A stretch of 64,000 nucleotides of DNA from Diploptera punctata (GCA_030220185.1 JASPKZ010007250.1:347001-411000); one strand, 5' to 3'; numbered from the stretch's first letter, positions 51,195 to 62,014 are shown. Program-made: numbers and translations. Notes: a model not told the origin generated them from the sequence alone.

Positions 51195-52270
51195 CCATAT
51201 CCAGCCCATCCCAATCTTTTTGGAATTCTCTCCTAACCTCGTCTAATTTCTATTTTGCGCTGCAAGCCTCCAGTTGCGTCACTTAAGCAGGTTTGCAGCT
51301 TCTTCCTTAATACCATCCTCCCATCGTTTTTCCGGTCTTCCAACTCGTCTATTCCCCATAAGACTTGCTGTAAGCACCTTTTTTGGTGCTAGGTCTGTTG
51401 AGAGCCTTTGTACGTGGCCAGCCCATTCTAATTTCTTTAACTTAATAAAATTGACAAGGTCAGGTTCATTGTATTTGTCATACAATTCTTTGTTGTATTG
51501 TATTCTCCACTGACCATTCATATTTATTGGTCCAAATATTTTTCTGAGGTCACCGCTGTGGTCTCGGGGTAGCGTGCTGCCTTGTCACGCAGCGGGCCCG
51601 GGTTCGATCCCCGGTCGGGACAGTTTTTCTGGGTGAGGTTTTATCGGGGTTTTTCCTCACCTGTAAGACAAATGTCAGGAAAACTTTAAGGCCCAAACGG
51701 TCCCCGAAATCATATGGCCATCACAATCATCATCATTCATATTCATCTTAGGTTAAGCTTAGGATTAGGGACTCTCCTGGCACACCATTATCATCATCAT
51801 CTCACCATCATCATCACCATCATCACCCATCATCACCCATCATATCATCGGGGCAACGTAACCCCGCCTTCCAGGCGCCCCAACCTCAGAAGTGGGTTAC
51901 AAGTACGCCATGCCAGGAGAGAAACCAGGAATGTCGAAAGACAAACCTGGGGTATTTGGAAATATATATATATTTTTTTTAAGTACTTTTTTTTCAAAAT
52001 TATTTAGGGCTACCTCTGATCTTTTAGTGAGGCTCAATGTCTCACTACCATAGGTCAAATCTGTTCTTATTAAAACTTTATATAGCCTTATTTTATTAGC
52101 TGAGTGTATGTTATCACTCTTCATTATTTTATGAAGTGAGTAATAAGGTTTGTTGGCCAGTTTCAATATTCTTTTAACTTCAATGTGTTGGTCGTTATTA
52201 TCTGTAATACATGAGCCAAGATAGTTAAATTTTTTTCACAATGTTAAAACCGAATTCTTTTATATTATTA
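51195..52270 (-). mobile_element. LINE family 4, split by a SINE
   Basis: The upstream half at 52270-51960 encodes ILKLANKPYYSLHKIMKS, YKVLIRTDLTYGSETLSLTK and NNFEKKVLKK. The downstream half at 51546-51200 encodes MNGQWRIQYNKELYDKYNEP, KLEWAGHVQRLSTDLAPKK and GNRRVGRPEKRWEDGIKEEA. SINE A' at 51549-51957 lies between them in the opposite orientation. RTE-like, 5' truncated. Confidence 0.8.
51549..51957 (+). mobile_element. SINE A' (A head, E-type tail)
   Basis: The first 180 bp are SINE A (CCGCTGTGGTCTCGGGGTAG, B box GGTTCGATCCCCGG). After ATATGGCCATCA the sequence switches to CATCTTAGGTTAAGCTTAGG, CTCTCCTGGCACACC, an ATC-rich run, CATCGGGGCAACGTAACCCC and ATGCCAGGAGAGAAACC. This tail is shared with SINE E. 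Confidence 0.85.
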
Positions 52271-52324
52271 GATTGCTGTTCTGTCAGGTATTGGCGCACT
52301 TAAAATTGTTTCTTTTTAAAAGGC

Positions 52325-52692
52325 CCCAGGTTTGTATTTCGACATTCCTGGTTTCTCTCCTGACATGGCGTACTTGTAACCCACTTCTGAGGTTGGGGCG
52401 CCTGGAAGGCAGGATTAAGTTGTCCCGATGATATGATGGGTGATGATGATAGTGGTGCGCCAGGAGAGTCCCTAATCCTAAGCTTAATCTAAGATGAATA
52501 TGAATGATGATGATTGCGTTGGCCATATGGTTTCGGGGACCGTTTGGGCCTTAAAGTTTTCCTGACATTTGTCTTACAGGTGAGGAAAAACCCCGATAAA
52601 AACCTCAGCCGGAAAAAACCGTCCCGATCGGGGATCAAACCCGGGCCCGCTGCGTGACAAGTCAGCACGCTACCCCGAGACCATAGAGGTGG
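52325..52692 (-). mobile_element. SINE A', inverted
   Basis: Same head-tail combination as at 51549, on the minus strand. It includes CCTCAGAAGTGGGTTACAAG and ATGTCAGGAGAGAAACCAGG. The head is slightly decayed (GGTTTGATCCCCG). Confidence 0.85.
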
Positions 52693-52723
52693 TGGACTAA
52701 AGAGTTTAAAATATAACATTATG

Positions 52724-52882
52724 GAATATTCACCTGAAATGCCCGTCTCCTCAACTTAATTAGTTATTTAACTGTAGCGCTTTCGGGACTTGTCCCATCA
52801 TCGGCAGGATTCAAAACTGGTGTTTCAGTTACAGTTAAATAACTAATTAAGTTGAGGAGACGGACTTTCCAGGTGAATATTC
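52724..52882. repeat. Palindrome with hammerhead-like core
   Basis: Arms 52724-52775 and 52830-52882 (GTCTCCTCAACTTAATTAGT and complement). On the minus strand the centre reads CTGCCGATGATGGGACAAG, then TCCCGAAAGCGC: core CCGAUGA, a GGGAC/GUCCC stem II and GAAA. This is the closest match to a hammerhead in the window; only one core base (U4 to C) deviates. Confidence 0.8.
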
Positions 52883-52944
52883 CCGAATTCTTAATATTTT
52901 AATTTTGAATAATAAGCTCAACGGAACATATGAATCTTATAAAA

Positions 52945-53310
52945 TTTGATTGGCGTACTCGTTTTTGTTAACCACTTCTGTGGTTTGACGCCTGGAAAAG
53001 CTGTGTTACGCTGCCCCGATGTTTATATAAAGATGTTGATGACAGTGATGCGTCTAGGAAGTTTTCTTAATCCACAACTTATTCTAAGTGAGAACGAGTG
53101 TGATAGTGTTGATAATGTTGGCCAGATGGTGGTTTGGAACTTTTGGGGCCTTAAAGTTGTCTGACATTTTGTCTTACAGGTAAGGAAAAACAAAAAAACA
53201 ATTTTTAAAAAATCCTCACTCAGAAAACTTGTCCCGGCTGAGTATCGAACTCGGGCCCGTTGCGGTACACAAGAAAGCATACCAATTCTAGATCACAGCC
53301 GGTGGACAGT
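52945..53310 (-). mobile_element. SINE A' relic, diverged
   Basis: GTTAACCACTTCTGTGGTTT, TTACGCTGCCCCGATG, CTTACAGGTAAGGAAAAAC and ATCGAACTCGGGCCCG mark all parts of an old copy on the minus strand. Confidence 0.75.
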
Positions 53311-53534
53311 TTTTAAATCTTAAAAGTGTGCATCCGTAGACAAAAATTCTATCTCTAATATGGCGTACGCCCATTTTTTTCATTCCATAGCCTCTACCTT
53401 TGTAGGAAGTTTAATTTTTTTAGGTACAGTTTGTACTCCTAGATGTCCTGGAATGCATGCGGTCTACACAACCACCGACTCAATGAGACATCTAACAGGT
53501 GCAACTAAGGTATTACTACTTAAGGTCGGAAAAT

Positions 53535-53755
53535 GTAGCTTAGAGGCCTTTTTATTCAGTCTTACGGATATTTTACGAGCCTGAAAATCTTCAGACTTGG
53601 GACCCATAGCTTAAAGATTCTCCTGGAGGACTTGCTCCTTGGATTTTCCGTCCTAAAAGAAATCCAGCGCCCCCGGCCGGGTATGAACTCACGCCCCTCG
53701 GGAACCAGAGGCAAGGAGCATGACCCACAATTCATCGCGATCGACCGCCGGCAAA
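53535..53755 (-). mobile_element. SINE family D
   Basis: CTTAGAGGCCTTTTTATTCA, ACGAGCCTGAAAATCTTCAG, GAGGACTTGCTCCTTGGATT and, at the right end, the decayed head GAGCATGACCCACAATTC. Confidence 0.75.
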
Positions 53756-53789
53756 CATTAGACTATATTAAGCCATAATAAGTCTGGCG

Positions 53790-53923
53790 ACACGAGTAAT
53801 ATGGAAGTGAAGCCTGGTTTTTTAATAAAAAAACTGAATCATCTTTAAAAATAGATTTTGAATAAAAATATTAACAAGTGTATTTGAACCTATCAATGAC
53901 AGAGGAAACTGGAGAATAAGATA
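53790..53923 (+). pseudogene. LINE fragment left of Tigger
   Basis: Decayed coding DNA resembling YGSE-W-L-KK and ending GAGGAAACTGGAGAATAAG (a RGNWRIR-like block). It continues at 55246 after the Tigger element. Confidence 0.55.
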
Positions 53924-55245
53924 CAGTAAAACTTGTTTAATCCGGAACGTGAATAAGGTGGAAATCTGTCCAATGTGAACAAATTTATTGGTCCCGGTGA
54001 AATAATAGTAATATTACGTGTATTTAGTTTGTATAAAACGGAATCTGTCCAACGCGGAAACGGAAGAATATTTCTACACAATTCAAGAAAAAAATGTTTA
54101 TAAGGCGGCAAGACTGAGAGAGAAATAAATTTAGTTTCCACTTCATTGAAATTCCCTTTTAGGTGACAAAATAAAATAAGGGATGATTTCTGCCGCCGGG
54201 TGCAGTAGGTTTTCTAACCTGTATCTGAAATTTTGTTTCGCGCCCTCAACTTGCACACACCGCCGTTAAATGCAATATATAGGTTTCGTCCCCTAACAAA
54301 TATTTGGCGGGCAACATGGTCTTACACAAATAACCAGGGCACTGTAAATCCTTAAATTAGTTTAAGATCTGAGACCGATTGTGGGTAACTTATCTTTTCA
54401 CAGGTCAGCGTTCTGAATTTCTGGAATAAAGATGGCTAAAATCGCATGTTTCATTGTTTTTACACGAAAAAGTGAAAATGATTGAAGATAACGAAAAACA
54501 CACTCTCAGTACTAGAAAATAAATTACTAAATTTAAATGTGGACAAAAACCAAGTTTATGAGATTTTAAAAAAAAACATCATAAACTATTGAATGGATAA
54601 ATACAAAGCAAATGATACCAAGGAAATGATGAAACGAAGACGAAACAAAAATAAATAAAGAAATAAATAATAAATAAATAAATCAGGAATAAAATGGGGG
54701 GCGTATGACCAATTGCACATCAATGAAGTAGTGTGGGGGCGTTTTACAAGTGCACGATCAAAAAATCTCCAAATTTCCGGACCGATGCTCCAAAGTCAAG
54801 CTCTAACTGTTACTAAATCTCTAGGGAATAACGATTTCAAGGCATCTTCAGGTTGGCTGTACAGTTTTAAAAGACGACACAATGCAGCGTGGAATGAAAT
54901 TTGCGGGGAATCAAAGGATGTGGACGAAAGTGTAGTTAGTGAGTGGAAACCGAAACTGCATACTTTAATTTCAGGACACGCGCCTAAGAGACATTTTTAA
55001 AGCTGACGAAACGGACTTTTTCTTTAACGGACTTTTCCTTTGCGCGTTACCGTCGAAATCGCTCGTACATACTATACTTCACTTTTCATAGGCAGCGGAA
55101 CTACAATTAATCCAAGGAACGTAAAAAGACATTACGGTACCCTATAATCTAAGATTGTTTAATTCTTTTGTTTTTTATAATGCGGAATTTTGTCTAATGT
55201 GAAAAAAATGGTCCCATGCGATTCCGCTTTGAACAAGTTTTACTG
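53924..55245 (+). mobile_element. Tigger/pogo-like transposon, non-autonomous
   Basis: Ends CAGTAAAACTTGTTTAATCC and, inverted, CAGTAAAACTTGTTCAAAGC. TA duplications lie at 53922-53923 and 55246-55247. The length is 1.32 kb, about half of a typical full element. It keeps the DNA-binding part of a transposase with stops and lacks most of the catalytic domain. It is inserted in a LINE. Confidence 0.88.
54713..55000 (+). pseudogene. Tigger transposase, CENP-B-type HTH fragment
   Basis: A 95-residue frame. The recognised part starts VVWGRFTSARSKNLQISGPM and includes LGNNDFKASSGWLYSFKRRH and ICGESKDVDESVVSEWKPKL. This is the second (CENP-B/Tc5-type) helix-turn-helix of pogo/Tigger transposases. 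After the stop, DETGLFL-type DDE sequence is only hinted at. Upstream, ATGGCTAAAATCGCATG at 54432 is the probable original start, followed by frameshifted N-terminal HTH. Confidence 0.8.
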
Positions 55246-55247
55246 TA

Positions 55248-55560
55248 TAATGATAAATTATATGGCATGTATAAAGAACTAGAGATACCAACATTAATTG
55301 AATTGAAAAAGTGACAATGGGCTGGACATGTTCAGAGAAATAACAGCAAAGCTTTCCCAAAATGGACATGGAAGGACAAATGTTCGGTAAGCGACCTGTA
55401 GGAAAACCTAAGAATAAAAGGTTGAATGCCGTAAAAGAAGATAGTCAACAGCTGTTGAAGGTGAAGAATTGGATAGACAAAGCTACAGACAGATAACAAA
55501 GGAGGCAGCCCCATCTAGGGCTGTAGTGCAACTGCTGATGCTATTGCTAATATTTCTTCA
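55248..55560 (+). pseudogene. LINE fragment right of Tigger
   Basis: DKLYGMYKELEIPTLIELKK, QWAGHVQRNNSKAFPKW and further decayed blocks continue the LINE of 53790-53923. Confidence 0.65.
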
Positions 55561-55698
55561 GCGAAATGAAGAAGGACATGGCACCTTTCATATTAAACTC
55601 TTTCGTGTATCATTCAGGAAATTTCTTCCAAACGGAGATAGAACCTAGGCCGCCTGCTTAAGAGGTAGCGACGCTTAATTTCATCTGGATTAAAATAA

Positions 55699-55740
<42 letters not shown>

Positions 55741-55900
55741 TTCGTCCGATTTTAATTCTTTAGGTTTTTATCAGTTTTACTTTTTTGTGGTGAACAGGGA
55801 CCTGACACATCAACCCCGAACTTGGTGGGGTTTGAAAATAAATTTAAAAACAAGTTTTATATGGGATGTGGAGCAGAAACCGAAAATTTAGGCCTAATAT
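55560..55900. other. Unrecognised, with (ATT)n at 55699-55740
   Basis: Only the microsatellite is assignable. Confidence 0.5.
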
Positions 55901-55919
55901 TAGGATATCAGAAGGGGTA

Positions 55920-56860
55920 TATCAGAGGATGTGAATAATTTGAATAGGTCTTCTTGGGGGTAAAAGTAAATAAAGAGAATAGATAACGAAGTGACATTAA
56001 GAACAGAATAAATAAAGGCAGAGCAATAACAGCAATGTCAAATGGTGTCCTATGGAACACACATACAAGTAGGAAAGGAAAGTTAAAAAATACTATATAA
56101 TTCAATAGTGAGAAGTACTGTCACATATGGAGCTTAAACATGGAAATTAAAAAAATAGAACAAAAATGTAGGAGAGCAGCAAGATGTTCAAAGTTGGGAA
56201 AAATAAAATAAAATAAAGGGATACGAGAAAAAATGAATATTAAATATTTAATAGTAGATTGTATAAGATATCCATCCATAGTAATTCTGCCCGAGGACAG
56301 ATCTTTTACTGCAATCATAGCATTTTCATGTTATGCATTGCAGCTTTACAAGGGAATTACAGGTGTGGTAGCTTCCCGTTGCTTTCCACACCGGTGAAGG
56401 ATGATTATGATAATGATAAAGATGATGATGATGATGATGATGGCCGGATGATTTTCGGGGACCGTTAGGCCCTAAGCTTCCTGACATTTGTCTTACAGGT
56501 GAGGAAAAACCCCGAAAAAAAACCTCACCCAAGAAGCTTGTCCCGAGCGGGGATCGAACCCGGGCCCGCTGGGTGACAAGGCAGTATAAGATATAAGCAA
56601 TTAAATTCGAATGGGCAAGTACGACGAATGCAAGAAGAAAGATTACCCAGAAAAAAAAAACATTGGAATTGTGTCCACCTGGAAGAAGAAAAAAATAAAC
56701 ACCTCTAAACTCATGGATACAAGAAATAAGAACTGGAATGTGAACTAGAGGACTGAAGGACATGTAGTGGACGGATAGGAACGAATGGAGAAGGACTTAG
56801 GCACAGAAAGCTGTGTAAACATTAAAATCTGTATATAAATAAACATATATTATTATTGTT
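55920..56860 (+). pseudogene. LINE split by a SINE
   Basis: Left part: LRTRINKGRAITAMSNGVLW, NTHTSRKGKLKNT, RRAARCSKLGKIK. Right part: QLNSNGQVRRMQEERLPRKK and LEEEKNKHL. It resembles the family at 7.0-7.6 kb and ends in a (TTG)n tract. The SINE at 56272-56583 interrupts it. Confidence 0.65.
56272..56583 (-). mobile_element. SINE family A, 5' truncated
   Basis: The head lacks the A box (it begins at CTGCCTTGTCACCC on the minus strand) but keeps the B box. GTATAAGATAT is perfectly duplicated at 56261-56271 and 56584-56594. Confidence 0.9.
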
Positions 56861-56861
56861 G

Positions 56862-57244
56862 TTGTTGTTGTGATTAAAGCTGCTATAGATACAAAAACTA
56901 AAATAAAAAAAAAGAACAATAATACTCAGTGTAAAGAAGTGTCGGCGTACATCGCTCATAAAATATTATTTTAGTCCTAGAATTTACAATTAGTCCTATC
57001 ACATGATATTGTTTTCAAAACAAAAGTATTGATTCTTCTTGGTCATGTTTTTACCACGTGCAATCTTCCTGTTTTAATATACTGATACGCATGTTTCCAC
57101 GATTAACTGAACAAGAGTTGATTGCTTTATAAACATCAATCACCACCAACTAATCCATAGTTTACAATATATGGGCCGCGGGTCGCCTGCGGATCAATGT
57201 GCTGATTTATATTTAAATTAATATTGGGAAGTCATCATTATGAG
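56862..57244. other. Nothing recognised
   Basis: AT-rich DNA. Confidence 0.4.
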
Positions 57245-57505
57245 GTTATATCATTAATAGTGAGTGGAGAACATATTTTTATCGACTCACCTCATATATT
57301 TTCAATTTCTTTGATACCGACGGTTTCAGACAATATCATGTCCTCCTTCAGTCATGGCTTCCACTGATGAAATTCTTTGATTGTTGATTTCTCTAATGAC
57401 ATCACATCTTGTGCTGCCATCTTTTGTTGGGATTATAAACTTTGTAATTAAATTTTTATCCACCGGAATATCGAAATTCATATATCGATTTTTATTCTGG
57501 AAAAA
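57245..57505 (-). mobile_element. Penelope-like element arm, inverted
   Basis: The complement of 58215-58490: same order from ATATCGATTTTTATTC through GATGTCATTAGAGAAATC and GACTGAAGGAGGACATGAT to GAGGTGAGTCGATAAAAATA. Together they form an inverted repeat of about 260 bp. PLEs often carry inverted terminal copies. Confidence 0.75.
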
Positions 57506-57554
57506 CTTTTAAGTACCAATAAAACAAATCAACATTCCAGACAGTAAGAAGTCT

Positions 57555-57998
57555 GGAATTTATCATAACTAATGCCACGAGTGATTTCCAAATTATCGAT
57601 AAATTCACTACTCACGAAGTGAGGAGTGAATTTATCTAGAGAATTTGGAAATCAAGAGTGGCATTTGTTAGGACTATTTAACGAATAAAATTAAGCTGTT
57701 TACTCACAAATCATTATTTAACTATAGTTATTTTAAAATATTTATACATTTAATGTAAACGGCGATGTTTGAAAACAAATGAGAAACGATAGGTACGCTT
57801 CTACTGCTTCATTTGTTTATCACTGCAACCAGATCATACTATTTATTGCCAAAGGAACGCAATATTGTAAGGAGGAGCTTTCTTTAATATGGTAATTATA
57901 ACACTGATAAATATTTGGTGAAACACGACTCTGATTGGTTGTAAAACAGAAATCATTGGTCATTGACTCCCATTTGGGGCATGAGTTAAATAGTCAAA
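57555..57998 (+). mobile_element. Family F element, copy F3, inside the PLE
   Basis: The hairpin at 57571-57665 has a near-perfect stem (GATTTCCAAATTATCGATAA). Next are GGACTATTTAACGAATAAAA, a shortened body, and the end CCCAAATGGGAG to GTTAAATAGTC. It lies between the two PLE arms. Confidence 0.8.
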
Positions 57999-58490
57999 TA
58001 AATTGTAATGATTGTAGCAAAGTATACATAGGAAAACCAAAAAGGAATTTGAAAACACGCACTAAAGAACATTTTAGAAATATTTAAAATTGTGAAATTG
58101 AAAAATCAGCAATTGCTGCACATACGTAGTTTGCTAGAACATCATAAAATTGAAAAAGAGGCAAAACTTTTGAAACAATTGGATAAAGCGTTGGAATTGA
58201 CAATTTGGGAAATGATATTGATTCAGAAGAATAAATATCGATCTATGAATTTCGATATTCCGGTGGATAACAATTTAATTACAAAGTTTATAATCCCAAC
58301 AAAAGATGGCAGCACAAGGGGTGATGTCATTAGAGAAATCAACAATCAAAGAATTTCATCACTGGAAGCCATGACTGAAGGAGGACATGATATTGTCTGA
58401 AATCGTCGGTATCAAAGAAATTGAAAATGTATGAGGTGAGTCGATAAAAATATGTTCTCCACTCACGATTAATGCTAATTTTTACTGCTG
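57999..58490 (+). mobile_element. Penelope-like element 3' part
   Basis: The GIY-YIG part, C-terminal tail and a terminal block with a hammerhead-like sequence (CTGAAGGAGGACATG, then ATTGTCTGAAATCGTCGG) follow in order. RT is absent, so this is the 3' portion only. Confidence 0.75.
58000..58400 (+). pseudogene. GIY-YIG endonuclease fragment of a PLE
   Basis: First frame: CNDCSKVYIGKPKRNLKTRT then KEH, with the YIG and the downstream Arg and Glu-His of the GIY-YIG fold. A stop (TAA in AATATTTAAAATTG) and a shift then lead to 58092-58400. That frame holds LLKQLDKALELTIWEMILIQ and MNFDIPVDNNLITKFI. Its last third (DGSTRGDVIREINNQRISS) is terminal-repeat DNA. The family uses this endonuclease to nick its target. 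Confidence 0.8.
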
Positions 58491-58609
58491 GATAACTGAA
58501 TACGCAGTAAACTTCCAACACTTTATTCCCCCCCCCCCAATATTTTTGATCAAATTATCAATTTTAAAAATATCTTCCTATTGAACGGCATTCGAATTTG
58601 AAACGAGTA

Positions 58610-59200
58610 TTTCTCGAATGTGTATCATATGTGTGTTTTCCGATGCCTTCTTCTTCGTCACGTTTAGGCTTTTTGCTAGCCTGTTTCGGCTCCAAATTGT
58701 TGCTCTTTCCATCTTTTCTTTGGTCTTCCCAAACTACTTCTTGCTCGTGGTGAATAGTTGTATGCTGCTTTTGGTATTCTGTTCTCAGTCATCCTTGCCA
58801 AGTGTTCTTTCCAGTTTGTTCTGTATTTCACTATTGTTGTGTTTAATTCCTCTACTTTTAGTTGCTGTCTTATTTCTGTGTGTGTGTGTGTCTTTTTTTT
58901 TGTCTGTTCTTTGATATCCTGCTATTGGTCTGAGGAATTTCATTTCAGCAGCTTGGATCCTGGCAGATTGTTGTGTTGTCACTGTCCATGTTTTCGGATC
59001 CGTCAGTAATAATAAGAACTGCCACTGTCTTGTATAATTTCATTATAGAGTCTTTCCTGGCTTTATTTTCCAAAGTCCTTTTTAGTGTTTCTGTTATATA
59101 ATTAAACTTATTTAGTTTGTTATTTATATCTGTTTCCGTTGTGTATCTTATTTCGCAACCCAGTAAGTTATATCTTACCAGCTACTTAATTTATAAAAAT
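58610..59200 (-). pseudogene. LINE family 3 copy, decayed
   Basis: The minus-strand frame 58982-58785 includes TQQSARIQAAEMKFLRPIAG, YQRTDKKKD and NSEIQNKLERTLGKDD. The 3' end near 58620 (TTCGGCTCCAAATTG) is modified. A (GT)n expansion sits inside at 58880-58890. Confidence 0.7.
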
Positions 59201-59480
59201 AAAGAGATTAACAAATATTTTAAGCTGTTTAATTTTTTTAATATTGGTAACCGACAAGTTAATTTTATTATATGACGTTATTTTCTTTGTATTTTTTTCA
59301 TGTACATTAGATAGGGATAGTCTACCGAACAATTTAATTTATCTTGCATGTGTACATTTTATTATTAGTTTAATTTTTATTTTATTTTTCATTAACATTA
59401 TTATGTTATTGATCTTACTGTTACAGATCTTACCCTTCAGGTAAACCCCGACTCTTTGTTCTGAGATTTTCTATTTTTAG
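59200..59480. other. AT-rich DNA resembling 34.3-34.5 kb
   Basis: CATGTACATTAGATAGGGAT and TTTTATTATTAGTTTAATTT resemble the 3' UTR-type insert at 34200-34650. Confidence 0.4.
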
Positions 59481-59529
59481 GTATTAGTTTTCTCGTTTTA
59501 TTTCAATGATATATGCCGAGTTTAGTTAC

Positions 59530-59640
59530 GAAAAATTAAAAACTGCTGCCGCTAGAGCAATCATTAAATGTTCGCTCTCTTAATCGCCCAATTTTGCTGG
59601 TTAACGAATTCGACTTAACTATGACAAGATTGATTCTCAA
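59530..59640 (+). mobile_element. Helitron-like fragment
   Basis: AACTGCTGCCGCTAGAGCAA and TTTTGCTGGTTAACGAATTC match the complement of about 45710-45800. Confidence 0.45.
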
Positions 59641-59699
59641 GAAACAGAAGTTGCGGCCGCTAGACCGTTAAAAGACACAGATACACATACACGCTTGCA

Positions 59700-60420
59700 T
59701 AAATAGAGAAAATTCATGGTCATTTTCAGTGTCTACTAAGTAGGATTGATGAAGATTTGTATTCAATAGGCGTGGCTTGGTAAGCGTTACCATGACAACT
59801 CTCTTAATCTCCAGATGGTGGTTAGTTCTGTAGTGTCGCGTCAACCTCCTTCATTGAATTATTTTTCCGTGTTCTATGTCAGACCTGGTCAAATTTTATG
59901 TCACCAGACGCCACTGCTAGTCTCGTTTAAGGTCTGAAGTAAATGAATGTTGTGTTTATAATATCAGAGATGACTAAATTTGTTTTAATACACTATAAAC
60001 ATAAATTTTAATTGTTTAATTATTTTCATGGATAATAATTCCATGTTTGTTTTTTTATAATCCATCTGGATACATAATTTGTCTTAATAAAGTGTAGTTT
60101 ATGATGTAAAAGGCATCACGAAATACGAAGCGCTAATAAAAATAATATACTTCATTATAAGATTGATAATAAAATTTGGACCGCGACTAATTTGGTTATA
60201 ATTTTCAAAGCATTAAATAGAAGGTCAAGATCTCAAGTAAATACGTGAGATAATAGTCTCATGGCCAAGCCCATATAGTTTATGCATTGACGTATGAATG
60301 GTACACAAAAAAAAAGGTAAAGCACTTTTCCATGAAGTCTACAAAAATACTTTCAATTATACAACATACCTACTTGCTGCTGCTGATAACGATGAAGATG
60401 ATGATGTTGGATATGATAAT
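59700..60420. other. Nothing recognised
   Basis: AT-rich. It leads into AAT-type simple repeats at 60423-60590. Confidence 0.4.
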
Positions 60421-60429
60421 AATATAACG

Positions 60430-60465
<36 letters not shown>

Positions 60466-60594
60466 TGAAACTATTAATAACGTAATGATAATAATTATAA
60501 TATTAAGAATATATTGATAATAATAATAATAATAATAATATTAATAATATATTACTAATTATAATAATATTATTAATATATTAATAATAATGAC

Positions 60595-61022
60595 TATTTA
60601 ACTCATGCCCCAAATGGGAGTCAATGACCAATCACGTTTCAATGATTTCTGTTTTACAACCAATCAGAGTCGTGTTTCACGAAATATTTATCAGTGTTAT
60701 AATTACCATATTAAAGAAAGCTCCTCCTTTTTAATATTCTGAAATAGTATGATCTAGTTGCAGTGATAAACAAAAGAAGCAGATGAAGCGCACCTATCGT
60801 TTCTCATTTGTTTTCAAACATCGCCGTTTACATTAAATATATAAATATTTTAAAATAACTACAGTTAAATAATGATTTGTGAGTAAACAGCTTAATTTTA
60901 TTCGTTAAATAGTCCTAACAAATGCCACCCTTGATTTCCAAATGCTCTAGATAAATTCACTCCTCACTTCGTGAGTCGTGAATTTATCGATAATTTGGAA
61001 ATCACTCGTGGCATTACTTATG
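60595..61022 (-). mobile_element. Family F element, copy F4
   Basis: GACTATTTAACTCATGCCCC at the left, GTTAAATAGTCCTAACAAA near 60903-60920 and the terminal hairpin to 61020. Same internal deletion as F3. Confidence 0.8.
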
Positions 61023-61041
61023 ATAATTTTATTCTGAATAT

Positions 61042-61045
<4 letters not shown>

Positions 61046-61100
<55 letters not shown>
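61046..61100. repeat. (AAT)n microsatellite
   Basis: About 18 units. A second tract of about 24 units lies at 61425-61495, so SINE A at 61118 sits between two AAT tracts. Confidence 0.95.
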
Positions 61101-61103
<3 letters not shown>

Positions 61104-61117
61104 TAACGATAATTCTA

Positions 61118-61424
61118 TTCTATATAATTCTGCCCGAGGGCAGGTCTTTCACTGCAATCACAACATTTTCATGCTATGCTTTGTAGCTATACTAGGGAAT
61201 TATAGGTGTGACAGCTTCACATTGCTTTCCACACCGGTGAAGGATGATAATGATAAGGATGATGATGACTGGATGATTTTCGAGGATCATTGGGCCCTAA
61301 ACTTCCTGACATTTGTCTTACAGATGAGGAAAAAAAAAACCGAAAAAAAACATTACCCTGGAGCCTGACCCGACAGAGATTCGAACCCGGACCCGCTGCG
61401 TGACAAAGTAGCACGCTACCTTGA
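61118..61424 (-). mobile_element. SINE family A, 5' truncated
   Basis: The minus strand starts CTCAAGGTAGCGTGCTACTT and ends near ATAATTCTGCCCGAGG. The first 15 bases are missing. Confidence 0.85.
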
Positions 61425-61496
<72 letters not shown>

Positions 61497-61499
61497 TAT

Positions 61500-61610
61500 A
61501 GTTTTTTTTATTTAGGCAGAGTTAAGATCAAAAGTTCTTCTCTTCCACTCAACAAGCTAACACGTATAAATACATATTAACTTGGGTATAGTTTGTATTT
61601 ATAGTATATT
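61500..61610 (-). mobile_element. LINE 3' UTR, second type
   Basis: TTTATTTAGGCAGAGTTAAG and CTTCTCTTCCACTCAACAAG are the complement of the end seen at 43830. The (AAT)n tract at 61425 is its tail. Confidence 0.6.
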
Positions 61611-61738
61611 CCCGTCCTAGTACTACCTTGGTTTCCTAGATGTCACTATGAGGCGAATGTTGACCCCGGGCCGCTTAATGATATCCATCCGGAAACAAGT
61701 ATAACTAAATTAGTGTTATATTTGAAGAGAAACATTTT

Positions 61739-61812
61739 CGCCTAGACCGGGACTCGAACCCGGGATCCTTGGCTTTCCGGGCCAAGTGCTCTACCAACTG
61801 AGCTACCGAGGC
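61739..61812 (-). tRNA. tRNA-like cloverleaf, repeat-borne
   Basis: GCCTCGGTAGCTCAGTTGGT (acceptor and D arm), TTGGC/GCCAA around CCGGAAA (anticodon position GGA, with C at position 33), T arm CCGGGTTCGAGTCCCGG and CTAGGC. The acceptor has one mismatch. An anticodon of GGA would mean Ser, but the long variable arm of Ser tRNAs is absent, so identity is doubtful. The flank ATATTTGAAGAGAAA is shared with a partial copy at 62020-62073, which points to a SINE-type repeat. Confidence 0.5.
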
Positions 61813-62014
61813 GAGTTACGATCTAGACGCAAATTTTTCTCTTATGTACGTTGCAATTCCCTCGCGCCAAATGCTTGAAACCATAGCTTCTATCTTTGCA
61901 AATGGCGGCTTCTTAGTTAAGAAGACATTTATTGTGAATTTAACACTACTTTATAGCCAGTAGGGCTTCTATTGACGATTTTATTATTAATTTAACACTT
62001 CTCATAGAAGGATA

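Noticed and set aside
57245..58490. LTR retrotransposon with inverted LTRs
   Set aside because: The coding remnant is GIY-YIG of Penelope type; no gag, protease or integrase is present.
58523..58545. Poly-C run as a regulatory signal
   Set aside because: A plain homopolymer with no associated feature.
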